From contig OU342816.1 in the NCBI GenBank assembly GCA_910591455.2, positions 2,336,769-2,400,768 on the forward strand: DNA of 64,000 bases. The letters run 5' to 3'. The translations under genes were made by a program, and so were the position numbers. The stretch is from Pholis gunnellus (Eukaryota > Chordata > Actinopteri > Perciformes > Pholidae). The notes under the pieces were generated by a model. It was not told the origin of the DNA. It worked only from the letters and a program-made list of their open reading frames with translations, and ran no database searches. This document shows, piece after piece, positions 37,381 to 50,560 of the stretch (positions are counted from its first letter, which is position 1; each line of letters begins with the position of its first letter).

Positions 37381-37762
37381 TCTCTAATGTCCACCAGGGG
37401 GCGACTCCTCTGGTTGTATAGAAGTCTATGAGAAAATGACTCTACTTCTCTCTTGATTTATTACCTCAGTAAACATTGTAAACATGAGTTTATGGTCTCA
37501 ATCTGTAGTTTCAAGTCTTCTTCAATACAGCATGATGTTCATTTAGTAAATGATGGTCCATTTAGAGTCAAACAGACCATAAAGCAGGGGATGCTTTAGG
37601 GGCCGGGCTACCTTGTGATTGACAGGTCACTTCCGTTAACTGGTTGCAAAAAAACCAAGATGACGACGGCCAAATTGCCAAACTCGTGGCTTCAAAACCA
37701 CAGTCCACAAACTAATTGTTGACGTCACGACGACTACGCCCACTTCTTATATACAGTCTATC
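37381..37762 (+). mobile_element. Dispersed repeat family R1, copy D (CTCF-like motif)
   Basis: It begins TCTCTAATGTCCACCAGGGGG (CTCF-like 15-mer at 37391-37405), core nearly identical to copies A and C, with the short middle as in copy A (GATTGACAGGTCACTTCCGT). It ends near TTATATACAGTCTATCC. Confidence 0.8.
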
Positions 37763-40700
37763 CGTGGTACCTTATATCGTCATGTGTTGACTACTGGGGG
37801 CTTTAGTACTATCATTCAAATTACAAGTTTCTAAATCGATTAAGGAACTCTCGGTGGGCATTCTTTTTTCTGTCGCTTTGTCAATTATTGGACTGAGTAA
37901 TAGAATAACTTAAAATGAAAATAATGTGTCCTTGGTTTTGTAAATGTGTCAACGACACGGTGCAGCAGCTGAGTGCTTTTCGTTGCTGTCAACGTGAAGC
38001 AAGCTGAAAAAAAAATACTCTTTTATCTTCTGATTTTCAGTAACACACATCTTTGCAAATCCATTTCCCACTGCGAAGCTTCTGCTCACCACAACCCCTG
38101 CTGTCTATCACAGTTAATGAAAGACAAACGGACCCAGCAGGACGTTCCCACCGCCGCTCTGGAACATAATAAAAGCACGATACTGCCTCATAATGTACAG
38201 TATGTCAGTCTGCGTCTGGTGATGGTGCCATCAATTGGAGAAATCTGTCACTGAACTATGAATCGAAACGTACTGTGTTTATGGCCAGAACTCGTTAACG
38301 CTTACATTTCTTTCCCAAAAAACATCATCTCCCTGTGTTTTGTCAAAACACAAACAAAGAAAGACAATTTCAAACTCGTAATCCAGACCTTTTACACGGG
38401 GGAACAGAGCGAAAGTTGGTAATGAGAAGTTGACAAAAACAAGCATAGAAATGGTGGAACCGAGAGAGAAAGAAGCTCCGTCGGCGTTAATCTTTGTCAT
38501 TAACGAGCACCTGGGAGACAGACTCCGTCAGAGTAACGGCGAGAGGCCTGTCACTGCAAATCCTCATCATAAGTGAGACGGGAATGGATGATAATGGTTG
38601 TCTGTCCTGCTGGCAGGGCGATCCATTCCCCACCAAACCGATCATTACCGCGACACTCGACGCGTCTGAAGACGGATATTAAATGGAAATTGGGCGCGCA
38701 GATTTGAACGTACGTAGATATTTGTCCATAACAATTTACGGTGCATTTAGCTGACACTTGTATCCACGGCGACTTGAGGTGAACGAGGAGATAAAAGGCT
38801 CAGCGTCTCACTCGGGGACTGCTGATGGACCGTTGATGGACACACACTGGCGGCTGTGGTGCTTTTAAGTTGTCAAGGCGAGAGAAAAGCCACCTGCCTG
38901 ACTATTGGGATGCAAATTCACGTTTCAGTGCGCCGGCATCCTCGTAAAAGTCAAGAAGATAGAAAATAGTTTATCCATCACTAAGCAGGGAGAGAGGTTT
39001 ATTTCTATTTTTATTTTCCAATCAGCAGAAGTAATTCAGGTTTCATTTTAGCGACGGTAGAAATGTGTTGGCTGATGTTTTAAACCAGAGGTGCAGATAG
39101 CAAAGCCTCTCTTTCCAGAAACAGGGGGGGGGGGGGGTTCAGATTTTGAATTGAATATCTTCCCCTCTGTTCATGTCCATCTATTTACCTCTCTATCTGC
39201 ATTCATTGAGGCAGGCAGGCTCGCTTTGAAAGTTGGCACTCTGGGATGTGTCTGCAGCTCCCGTAAAGTCATATTTCCTGACATCCAGTAAAAACATCCT
39301 CAGTTTATTTTTTCAGATGCGGCTGCTTCACGGGACGGCGGCACCGTGACAGTCTGATGAGAGCCGGTTGCCGTCGGTCGTGGCACAACCAGAGCGCGCT
39401 GTCAGGATCAAACACAGTGTTTCCTCTTTTTCAGGTTATATCTTTCAGGCTATGGCTTATACTTTTGGAAATGTTCCCCTCCAAAATTACACAACACATT
39501 ACAAGCCATTCAAAAAAAAAAAAGGTAATAACCGCACATGTTGAATGATTTATAGCATAAAGATCAAATAAAGGGTTGTGCTTTTAGGGGGGGAAATACA
39601 GGGTCAACGAAAAACAGACTTTGCACGAAAAACATTGGGGTTTTCTCCTTTAAATAGCATCTGAAAAATAACTTTTTTCTCCAAATCGTGAAACAAGAAA
39701 TTATCATATTTATTGTGACGGTAATTGAGATTTGATGTCTCTCTATTTAGCATTCATAAGCCCTAATTTTAAACATTAAATAAATGGTTTATTACGCAAT
39801 AAAATATAGTTATCTGCTTCTATATTTACAAGTGTTGCTTAATTACATTTACACATTTGACATTTTATTATTACACCAGTTAATCGTTTAACCATCAAGT
39901 CTTTTCTAAACGTGTATGCATATATGTAGATTTACAGTCTATATATTAACTGTGTCGCTCTCGAATTAAAGAGCAGGTGAGTCAGAACGAGTATGGAAAA
40001 CATTTTCTATTAAGTATCAATGTGTCTTCTATAGCAGCCCTTCGGATCGGCCATTAAGGAGACCCACCATAAACATTGACATCATCAAAATGCGGCAATA
40101 AACCTCAGTGAAGCCAACAGAAAAATAAGATGAGAGGTCAGACATTTACCGCGCAAGATATTAACATTTCAGCTCGAAATGAAGAGCGCTTTGAAATGTC
40201 GTGTGGGGTTTCTTTTCCTAAAAAAATAAAAAGGTTAGTTATCATTAAATGGGTGTCGGGCTATCGAAAGCAAAATGAACTGAAACTGACATCATTCATC
40301 ATCCGTTTGTACGCAGATGATCGTCCACATGAGGAGCTATTGTCGACAAATCCAACACTGAACACGGATATCTTCTTACAACGACACTATAGTTGGTTAT
40401 TTAATGTTTTGTATAGTGCCTATGAACTCTAAAGTGAAGTGTTGCTGAAGAAACTTTCAAGTTTAAGACAAAAACAAACTGTCAAAATGAAATTGTACAT
40501 TTTTGTTATTGCGTGAGAAAATAAAGGAAATAGCATGCAAACAAGAAAGGGAAAGAAACACTCAACTTGTGATACACAGCATGTTTGCGTGGGCGAGTAA
40601 AGTGGAAAACAAAGTCCTCCGTATCTTCAGGCTTCCTCTAAAAACAAGCTCCTCAGCTGTGAATAGCTCCTATATGTAGGACACCAGGTGGGTGGATTTG

Positions 40701-42167
40701 TAGTCTTGCATAAACCTTGTTTGTACATATCCACATCTAATAAGTTATGAATATTTCTGCAGTGACGTTCTGTATAAAGACGATTACTGTACATGAATAA
40801 TATCTGAGAGCATAAATGAAAATCAGTTCTGAAGACTAACTCTGCTCTTTGTTGTCATGCATCCTCCCTTTCATGCGCTCATCTACATGATAGATGATGT
40901 TCATCATCATTTATTACTCAATAGAGCCCCAATGAGTCGGAGGTTAAGTCATCACAGTCCTGCAGCCGAATGACAAAATACAACTTTGTCTGATAATGTC
41001 GAGGAATTGTGACAGAACAGACACGTGTAATGCACCAAATAAGACACCTGGAAGGCATTAGGAATACATAAACGGGGAAATATTAGCACGCTGACAGCAG
41101 CACTAAAGCCACATGTGAGGAGCTCGGTTCCTTCCTGTTATCTCGGGAAAACGAACACGACAGAATGTTGCTCAAAGCCACAAAAAGAACCCGCCCAACA
41201 AAGACTTCACGCTGTCATCAAAGGATGAAACCCAGAGCTGCTCTGTCGATAACAAAACAGGCTCTGACTTTTGGTTTTTTTTTCCCCAGTAGGAATTATA
41301 TACAGCCGAGCTTAACCTCACTCCATTGTTAACATTCCTGTAGCATAAAATCCATCCATACATCCGCAAAGATTCAGTTTGAAATGTTGCCTTTGTGTGT
41401 CAGCTGCAGGTATTTATTTTTTTAAGAAACATGCTTGGAAGGTTTTGTCAGTTTGAATCTAAACACTATGATTGTAACCTACACTTCCACTACAAAATCT
41501 AATTCAGCCCAGTTTTAACCTTGATGTTGTGTGACCTGCTTATCATTCAGCAGCGTTTGCTGTGTTGGGACTTCCCCCTAATGGTTCTCAGTAAAGTAGT
41601 GCATCGCCAACAGGAATGATGGTTGAATAATGTCCTTTTTAATCGGTTTGATAGAGAGTTTTAGTGCATTGTGATGGTCTGAATGAGGTTTAGAGGGATT
41701 TCTTTGGAGAAATGGTCAAACATGAATAACTTGAGTATTTATAATCTGATGTCAGCGTCAGGCTTTTAACATCTGATCTGCTCTTATATACACATACACA
41801 GTATAACACGCTGGTTATAGCCTCCAACATGTCCATCATCGTATGTGCATTTGTTTCAGTACAATCGAGATCTAATCTGGCAGACGATGTTTTTGGAGCT
41901 TTTCACCCACACAGAGTCAGAGTGAGCGATGACGCAGGACCGTCTCTCATTTGCTTATTTAACCGGAGTAGCTCATCACAGAGCCGACCGTACATCCCCG
42001 TGAATATGATCAACAAACGAAGAGACGACAACGCAGGAAAGGAGAGCAGTTTACCTCTTCCTCCTTTGCTTCCTGTTCTGATATTATCTTCCTCTTCTTT
42101 TCTATTCATCTCTTTCAGTATTACTCTCTCTATCTCTCTCTATCTCTCTGGCTCTTTTATAACACTC

Positions 42168-42170
<3 letters not shown>

Positions 42171-42198
<28 letters not shown>
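42171..42198. repeat. (CT)14 microsatellite
   Basis: A CT array inside a longer pyrimidine-rich stretch (about 42050-42250). (GT)n blocks with TATATA follow at 42345-42542. Confidence 0.9.
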
Positions 42199-42199
<1 letters not shown>

Positions 42200-42512
42200 C
42201 TTATCTTTCCGTCTTTTTTTCCTCTCTTTCTCCGTCTCTGTCTTTCCGTCTGACTGATGAGGGATAATGATTGCAACTTGATGTTGAATAGATGCTGTGA
42301 GATCATCTCTCACAATGTGTTACCATGACAAACAATCCCTCTGTGTATGTGTGTGTGTGCGTGTGTGCTTTTTGCTGTATCATTTGTCTGCATGTGTGTG
42401 TGTGTGCACATGTATGCTATATATATATACTGTATATATATATCGTTCCTGTCGCTGCGTGTCATGTGTGTGTTTGCTTTTGCGTGCCGTATGTGTTCAC
42501 ATCTCACAGTCT

Positions 42513-42545
<33 letters not shown>

Positions 42546-43470
42546 TGTGTGTCAGGCCATCTGTTCTCCGTCAGCTCTGGTCCTGACTCTCCGGGCTTTT
42601 GTCTTCTTCTTAGTGTCCTGGGATCAAGAAGACAGACATGTACCAGAACTCTCAGATGCACCGTCCCTTATCCCCGATGTTTATTAGTGGGACCCGTATG
42701 CCAGTGGTGATTTTTATCTTCCTGGTGTCACCCTCACAGGCCCTGAGGAGTTTCACCCTTAAAAAACTATGATGCGTAACAAAGTTCAGTTTGTTACGCG
42801 CTGCAATTTACATTTAGTGGAAAACTTCCACAAATAATTAACTGGCGAACTTTAGACCTGGCGAACAACCTTTTTTTAGAGTAGCCATTGTGTAAATCAA
42901 ATGTAAATAATTGAAGGATTCATTGATTATTTATTGTCTTTATGCAACACGGGGCTTTCACAACAGAATGCAGTTGTAGCCTCGCCTGGGTTCAGACCGT
43001 TCAATCTGTCCAACTCAACGGGTTTGAGTGGACTGATTAGTCTGGCATTGTGACATGAAAGAATGGATTAAAAAGTAATCGACAAATAAGAGCAGCGGGG
43101 GGGACTAACGATTGGCCAATCAGCACCAGAGGTGGGACTAACACTATTGTCAGGCTGTTGTCAGTATAACAATAACAACGACAAAGACCGACACTGACGC
43201 TGCTATCGGGGCTGTTTTAAACCGATAGAAAGAAAATGTGTTCTTAACACCTGTCGTTCTGCTACTAAATGGTTGAGACTTTTTTCCAATCCCTGCGCTT
43301 CCCTCTCTGATGATGATGAGTGTATCTCCGTCACATGACATACAGCAACAAACACGAAAAGACAACACATTTTTTATAAATGTAGCGAGATTCATGGGAG
43401 TCCGCTGCGTCTACGAGCGCCGCCGTTACCATTCGGAAAGAACAACCCAACTGAGATCAGGGTTTTTGGA

Positions 43471-43610
43471 TTAGATTCAACTTCATTGTCATTGTACAGA
43501 ATACAAGTATTGAAACAATGCAGTTAAGCTTTTAAAGAGAAGTGCAAAAAGTAGTAAAGTGCATAAATGTATAAATAAATACAATAAACACTAAAGGGTA
43601 GATATGATTC
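43471..43610 (+). mobile_element. Possible LINE/SINE tail fragment
   Basis: ATTCAACTTCATTGTCATTG, ACAGAATACAAGTATTGAAA, CAATGCAGTTAAGC and AAGTGCAAAAAGTAGTAAAG resemble a common fish repeat (AACTTTATTGTCATTGCACA...ACAATGAAATGCAGTT...GTGCAAATAGTAAAGTGC). A related but weaker piece may be at 59540-59640. Confidence 0.5.
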
Positions 43611-44555
43611 AGTTAGATCCCTGACTGGGAACCAAAGTCGTCCGCGACGGTGAGTCAACATTTACAAAAAAGACTTTAAAATGACAGTCTGACTTTCCTC
43701 TTCCACGGTTCAGTGAGATTTTATGCATTTTTTTGATATTTTTGCATCAAAGGTAGTAATCTGCCAATTTGTTGGGACTCCCCTTCTTCAACTTTTCTGC
43801 CTGATGTTGACAGTAAAAGAGAAAGTGTCTTGAGTTCTTACCAACGGTAACACATGTAAAAAGTGCCCCTCACTCAAAGCACTGGAAGTCTTGGCTGCAG
43901 TGCGTACAGGTTGTTGTTGTTGTTGTTGTTCAGGGAATAGGCAACTTCGTGTGCAGCATGTTGGATTTGTCTCTGTATTGTTGTTGAATTCCGGTGCGGT
44001 GTAGCATCTCGTCTGCGTTCTTTCGTTCTGAATCAAAACACAACAGGTTCAAAAATACAAAAGGTTGCATCACAATAGCTTTTTAACTTGGTAGCATTAG
44101 GGGGGATTTTGAAGAAAAAATAAAAATGTAACATTTCATTCAGTTGGCAGAAGATAATGAGGCCAAATTACTGAGAATAGAAGGTAGATCATTTTGACAA
44201 ATTATGTTGGGAGACGGGTAGAATAAAGGAAAACGTCCCTTTTGTGGGAGAGAGCAGCTCTAACAGCTTCATTTCTGTTGAGTCATGCTGAGATTTGTAT
44301 TCTGGTTGATCACTATTGTGTCAGACTGTGATTCTGCCCCTTTATTCAGGTATTTAGTTCACTCTTTTTCTGCCTGCTGCACTGCTTATCTCCCCTTCAT
44401 CGCTCCGATGGGTCTTCAGACCGCTCTGTTACTCCTCATGCACCTTTACTCTGCTTCGGTTTCTCTGTTTCTATCTCCCGTCTTTCTGGTTGAGTTTCCA
44501 GGCAGACGGTTGGCACCCGAGAACAATCATCAGACTGTAGTCAGACCTAGCAACA

Positions 44556-44562
<7 letters not shown>

Positions 44563-44592
<30 letters not shown>
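44563..44592. repeat. (TC)15 microsatellite
   Basis: A perfect TC array. Confidence 0.9.
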
Positions 44593-44594
<2 letters not shown>

Positions 44595-44865
44595 GCACAG
44601 GCCTGGTCTTGGCTCTGTCCTGCTGCTGCAGTGCATTCCTTACCCTGCACTGCTTTAGTAGCGCTGGCTAGCGAATCATTGCTACAACATCAGCTGCTCT
44701 GTAAAGCCATCCTGAGGCTTTTTGTAGCCGTGTCCCCAAACTGTTATTGTCCCGCAACAAAGCCTTGAACAAGGGCTTTATGTGGCTGTAATGGACCTAG
44801 ACCCTTTGATACATAGCATTAGCTTACTCGAGCCCATTAATTCAACATGTTAGCTGTAGCTGAGT

Positions 44866-44901
44866 GAGGAGGAGGAGGAGGAGGAGGAGGAGGAGGAGGA
44901 G
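44866..44901. repeat. (GGA)12 trinucleotide repeat
   Basis: A perfect trinucleotide array. The RRRRRRRR frame across it is an artefact. Confidence 0.95.
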
Positions 44902-45787
44902 TCAGTGTCGCATGTTTAATTTAAAAGATACAGCTCCACTAACAGTAGGCTTCCTCTGGAAATACATTTATTTGGGTATGTACTCCAAAATAAAACAAAC
45001 AAAGCAAAGATTAATAACATCAATGACATCTCATAATCTCCTAAATGTGTAAACCAGAACTACTGGCTTTTTAACATCATTAAATATGATGACAAACATT
45101 CAAAGCTTCATTCAAAGACCTCAATCAAAGCTTCGAATATAAAGAAAAAGAAAATCCCAATCCATAACATGAACTACTGTTTTGGATCGAAGAGCAAAGT
45201 TTTGGTGAGCAGGCATGTGGACAACAGGGATGCGGGTTGTCGGATCCATCCAGACTGACGTAAAAGAGGCGGCAAACCGGATCGTAACGAAGGCTTTAGA
45301 TTCTCTCGTCACTCACGCTGATTAACGGGGCTCAGCCGCTCCACCGGAAACGTCTCTGAATGCACAACAGGAAGCAGAATCTACAAATGATATTTATTAC
45401 TTCTCAGTCTGATATCAAAGTTAAAATCTCCTTGATGTAAGCGCAGCCTGTTGGCGTGCTAACGTTAGCGCACAGAGCTGCTAGCATGGCTCTAGACTCT
45501 TGGCCTCGTGTCTATATTTTCCCAGTTGTAAAGCGTAGTAAAAAAAATAAGTTATGTGAGAATTGAAGCATATCTAATAAGACTAAAGAGTGACATGTTT
45601 TAGGTTTCCCTCCCACCTTGACTCTCTCTGAACTCTTGCTACTCTTTCCTCTCCTCCATCATCCCCTCCCGTCTACCTCACACTTCTTCACCGGCTCTTT
45701 TTTCTCCCCCTCCGTCACCTATTCCCTCCCTCGGAGATCTCTCGACTCCTGCAGAGACATGCTGCGTCATGGAAACGACCTGCTCGG

Positions 45788-45840
45788 TGTGTGTGTGTGT
45801 GTCTGCGTGCGTGCATGTGTGTGTGTGTGTGTGTGTGTGG
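45788..45840. repeat. (GT)n microsatellite with GCGT interruptions
   Basis: Two GT blocks joined by CTGCGTGCGTGCAT. Confidence 0.9.
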
Positions 45841-48230
45841 TATAGCTGGTGTTAAAGCCACCCTAACAGCACCTCCTGCCGTCCTGCTGGCAGATCATTA
45901 TAGGCTCTGAAGATTTACAGGGAGGCTGGAAAGATGGAGAGAGAGGCTCAGACCAGAGAAATCTGCATGCACTTGTCTTTATTTTTTTTCATAATGTTCT
46001 CGTCGACTTTATCGGCATCTCTGCTTATATTTGTTTGGTCCTATGGGTTTCTAGGAGACAGTTAATCCCCAAAGTGGATGAGACAGACTCCCAGGTTAAT
46101 GGTCGTTCCTGGCTAAGTAACCAAACTACATTTAATCATTGCGTTCACTATAATACACCCTCTGGAGTGTGTTATCAGGAAAAGATCATTTTGATTTCCC
46201 CTCAGCACACAGTTCTGTTTGTGAGCTGGTCTGAAGCTGTTTTTCTTGGACACACACAGTGGAAATAGCTCAGATTGTTCTCTGTCTACAAGCTTGATTT
46301 ACGGAGCAGGGTTGGGCTGGTGTAAGATATTTTAAACTGGTTTTGATATCAAGCCAAACACCGGACCTGCGCTTCACACCCGAGTGGACCATAATGAGTT
46401 TGAGAGGGACCATGAATGCACCTCTAAGCTGGTTTACTAACAGCAAATAACCGCTAAATAAGAAGAAGAAGAAGCAGAAAGTGAAGCAGCTGCACAATCA
46501 GCGGGACAACTAACACTTTGTGTTTTTATTTTACAAATTGCCTCTTCTGTTTTTTGGCTCAACTCTTGTCGGCTCCAAATCCCAAATGTTGCCATATTGG
46601 TGCAGTTTTACTTTTCTTATAGACTAACTGCGACCTGTCTCTCGCTCTCCTCTTATTTCAATCATTTTGTCATATTGCTTGTTACTAATGCAATACAGGT
46701 TGTTGATTTTTAAACGCTCATGGTTATAAGACACCAAAGATACAGCTGCAGTGGTCAAATATTTCATTATATTTTCATCCAATTACAAAATGTCAGGTTA
46801 TTTTGTGCTCTAAAACAAAATACTCTGCGTTCTCTTCCCAGGCTGCCAAAAGAAATCCACATAAATGGATTTGCAAAAATTAGCGCCGTGAAGCAGTCAG
46901 CATATTTTGTTGGAGTTGCCAGAACTTGTCATAATGAAAAATGGCTGATTTAGCCGGTTTGTATGAAATTAAACCAGTTTAAGCTCGTTCACCAGAGAGA
47001 GCCGGCAAAACCAGAAATCCACCCAAGTCTAGTGCGGAGTTTTGACAGGGTGTTATGGGTCATAGTTATTCATGAAAATAAGAGAGAAGGCTTTTTAAAA
47101 ACGGTGTAAATATGTGTGGAAGTCTCGCTGGTATCATCCAATTTTCTGTGAACCTCTTTGTCAGAAACTAAAAGCACAGATTCTTATCAAATCAGGGTCT
47201 CATGTGCATCTCACTGAGGTTTTGTCATCTGTAGAAGAACAAAACGTGATAAACTGTGTGCGTCTGTTACAAAGTTACAGTTGGTTCGTTCCACTTCAGA
47301 TTTGGGTCCAAATTTGTAAAGATACTCTTTTTTTTGTAGTGTGGCAATTTTAGCTAAATGTCAAACTTGTAATCTATCCTGCAAAACTTTATAACTTTTT
47401 TTAAATTAATTTGACTGGGTTTCAGAAAAACTTCCAAAATGTGCATTTGAAACTGGATTCTGATTAATTTAATTAAATGCCATCAACCCACCCCTCGCCC
47501 CAGCTCTGTTAGCGGGTCTAAAGATGTGAGGAATGAAAGCCAACATGTGGGCACCCACATCTGTTGGAACAGGAGAGAAGAAGTTCACGAGCGATAATGG
47601 ATCCCAACCCCCCCCTTCCTCTGTTCTCCTTAAGCCTCGCGGTCGACACCGCATTGTGTGAATGTACGAGTTTGTGTGAAGACAGAAATGCCACAGACAG
47701 ACACGCAGCGCTTTGGCAGCATTTTCACAGCCCACAATGATAGAAGAGGAGCCATGAAAATCTCCTAATTATACACACAACAGTGTTGGGAAGGAGACAG
47801 GAAACAGGATTTATTCTGAAAAATGGGTTTATATGTTCATTATTGATGAGGCAACAGAAACGTCTTGTTTGGATTTGGACTTCATCGCTGCATACTGTAA
47901 ATGTCACTGTGTCAAGTTGTTGTTTTTGTCTTCCTGGCAGACAATTGTGTCTCCGTTCCTATTTAGAATTTAGAAGTTGTGATGAGGCCAAAACTGGAAT
48001 AACACTAGAGGTGCTTTGTGAGAGATTAACATCAATTTGAAGATGTTACATTACAGTCTTGATTATATTCATTTTGAGATGTTGGTATGATTTAGTATAA
48101 TCTAACCAGAATATCACAGTTTACTTCAAATGTTGTGTTACGCCAACTCAAGTTATTTTGCTTCATGGCACATCTAGAATACGCTGAGATCTCTTTAGAG
48201 TTGATTTCTTTGACAGTGGACGTAGAAATG

Positions 48231-48232
<2 letters not shown>

Positions 48233-48263
<31 letters not shown>
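48233..48263. repeat. (GA)15 microsatellite
   Basis: A perfect GA array directly beside the SINE fragment at 48270-48350. Confidence 0.9.
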
Positions 48264-48268
<5 letters not shown>

Positions 48269-48269
48269 A

Positions 48270-48350
48270 TATCCAAACGGCTGGAATCAAACCCGGGACA
48301 TTTTGGTTTAACGACATGCGCTGTAACCACTTGGCTACCGAGGTTCTGCG
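48270..48350 (-). mobile_element. tRNA-derived SINE fragment
   Basis: The minus strand reads CTCGGTAGCCAAGTGGTTAC AGCGCATG (A box-like: TRGCNNAGTGG), and further on CCCGGGTTTGATTCCAGCC (B box: GGTTYGATTCC). The spacing fits a tRNA-like SINE head. The acceptor arms do not pair well, so a working tRNA gene is unlikely. Confidence 0.55.
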
Positions 48351-48908
48351 ATCACATATGAAATGTGGATGCATTACGCCGTCCTCACCGTCTGTGAGAT
48401 CAGATGTGTCGTCTTCAATCCGTGCTTTGAATGTTAAACTATAGAAAAGTCGTACAAGCTGAGTCTTTATCTTTTGTTCACGTGTGTTCTTGTGGATCAA
48501 ACGGCTTCTTTCATTGCCAGCTAAGGAAAAGTATTCCAAGGCCACTCTTCACTGTTTGAATGGAAGTGTAACATTTAATCGTGTTTTACAGAATAGGGGA
48601 ATTTAAGGTTTTGTATTGCAGTTGCTCTTTTCATGCTGTTTACTTTGCGACTTACTCCGGCAGCCTTCAACTCGTCATTTTCTGTCTTTTTTTTTTCTTC
48701 TTTTTTTGAAAAATGTGCCGTACCCTTCACCTTGTCTGCTTTGTCTTTCTCTCCCTCTTTCTTCCCTTCCTCCCTACCAATTATTTCCCATCACTTCCCC
48801 GCCTAACTGTCTCCCTCTCACTCCCTCTGCTCTGATATCATCCATCTCTCCCTCCGTGCATCCTCCCTTTTTCTCCCTGCTCATGTTCCTTCCCCCCCTT
48901 CCCCTCAG

Positions 48909-49054
48909 GTTTGTCAAAGTCTTTCCCGCTGGACAACTCTTTGTTCGACAGCTGGCTCGCCCAGACGGTTCAGATCACTGCTGACGACATGCTGAGCCAG
49001 TGGGCTCTGGGCGCCCAGCATCGGGACAAGAGCGGCAGCCTGCTCTCCGACCAG
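48909..49054 (+). CDS. jade2: jade2 exon: conserved SWLAQ-VQITA block
   Basis: A 146-nt exon behind a long polypyrimidine tract and CCCCTCAG. It starts in phase 1 (the split G completes GGT) and ends CAG|GTAGGC in phase 0. It reads GLSKSFPLDNSLFDSWLAQT, then VQITADDMLSQWALGAQ and HRDKSGSLLSDQ. This corresponds to the human JADE2 block with FFNSWLAQSVQITAENM. The SWLAQxVQITA core is a JADE family signature outside the PHD fingers; I know of no catalytic role for it. It is not frame-preserving, so it is expected to be constitutive. Confidence 0.93.
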
Positions 49055-50222
49055 GTAGGCCTTCAAATGTAGAACTTCTCTTATTCAATATTAATAAAAT
49101 AGGAAAAGGATCTGAAAGCGGAACATCATTTATTAAGGGCCACTACACTTATCAAACCAGGTTAAAGGAGGAGGATTACATGAGGCAGAGCTGCAGTTGG
49201 CTCTCGGCAGTGAACGGCAGCACACATGGCAAAACTCAAACAGTTGAAATCGGCAGCGGCGTCAAGCAGTCCGTCACCTTTTGATCTCAGTCCCAGTCCA
49301 CCTTACTGGTGGATAGAACTGGTTCCAGGAGCCCAATAAGGAACTGTTCCTCCTACAGACGTCCAGAGTTACATAAAGTTCTTCCTCGAAGAACAATCCA
49401 GACTAAACGGATGTTCACAAAAGCAGAAAAAAGCCCATAAACGATTCGTCTGTCGATACCGCCTGAGCTGTTCTCTGAAATACAACTTGTCCACCAGGAT
49501 GACTTCAGGTGTTCGTCCTGTTCTTTTGGTAAATGCCACTCTTATAAACCATTGTTGGTGCATATTGAAACCGAACAGTTGAATGATTTATTTTCCTTGC
49601 TGGCTGCCTGTCTTGTAACCTGGACAAAGAGCTGAGAGTGTTGCATTATATATTAGCGAGGTTAAACTCTTGTGAGGAGAAAATAAGCTGAAGACGGGTC
49701 AGATACGCTGTCAACTTGCTGTAAAATCAGCTATTTCCCCCCCGGACAGCAACGTTTTATGATGATTGCTTTCTGAAAAAATATCTCGAATATCTAGATA
49801 ATACATCTAAAATGTAATTTAAAGTCTGTCTTGCATTTATAGCTGGAGCTCTCCCCCCAAACATCAGTTTCTACCAAAGAAATGGCATTTCTGTGAGGAC
49901 ATAAATATTAGTTTGACGTTTCCATTGACAGCCAGCAAAAGTCTAGTTGTTGAAATATGCAGTTTCCCTGCGAGAGGATGAAAGAAGACGCGAGTGAGCT
50001 CTCTTGCTTTTCAATCAAGACTCATTGATCCGGCTGACATTAATGCTCATTGGCAAACTGTCCACAGAAGTAAGTGTTTCATTGATAATTACTGTGAGAC
50101 TGTGGTCTATGTCAACAGCCAGCGCAGTAGTGTTTAAGTTGTAGGTATTTAGAGTTTAAACCGTCTCAATTTAAAACGAAAGCCTCTATATATAACTAAA
50201 ACAAGTAAACCAATGATAATGG

Positions 50223-50560
50223 ATGGATGAGATTGATGGAGGTCCACCGGAAACTCAGACTCAAGCGGACCGGTCTACCGAGGACAGACCCAGATCCGGC
50301 TCTGCTGCAGCCTTCGACCTGCAGGTGGAGCTTCGGCGGGGAGGAGGAGAGCTCTGCTCCCGGCAGCAGCGTCTCCTCGCTGCCGGAGGGGAGGGGAGGC
50401 GACGGGAGAACCAGAACCAGGACTGCACGGGGCAGACCGTCAGACCCTGCTGCAGTAAAATGAGAGTTCTTCCAAAGGGAGTCTGGTTCTCGGAAACATT
50501 ACCGCTTTTATCCACCGGGACCGCCTGCAGTTCTTCAGTTGCTCCCACTTGCTGCTCTAA
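50223..50560 (+). other. GC-rich patch in last jade2 intron
   Basis: A stretch clearly richer in GC than the rest of the intron, with two overlapping + frames open for 78 and 131 codons. Neither product resembles a family I know. The patch sits at a phase-0 junction, where an in-frame cassette exon could fit, but I see no convincing acceptor-donor pair around an uninterrupted frame. It could be a regulatory CpG-rich element. Confidence 0.35.

Noticed and set aside
43788..44036. Minus-strand frame with a QQQQQ stretch
   Set aside because: It derives from a short GTT repeat (43913-43930); there is no other coding sign.
48270..48350. A functional tRNA gene on the minus strand
   Set aside because: A and B box-like words are present, but the acceptor stem does not pair and no clear anticodon loop can be drawn; a SINE head is the better reading.
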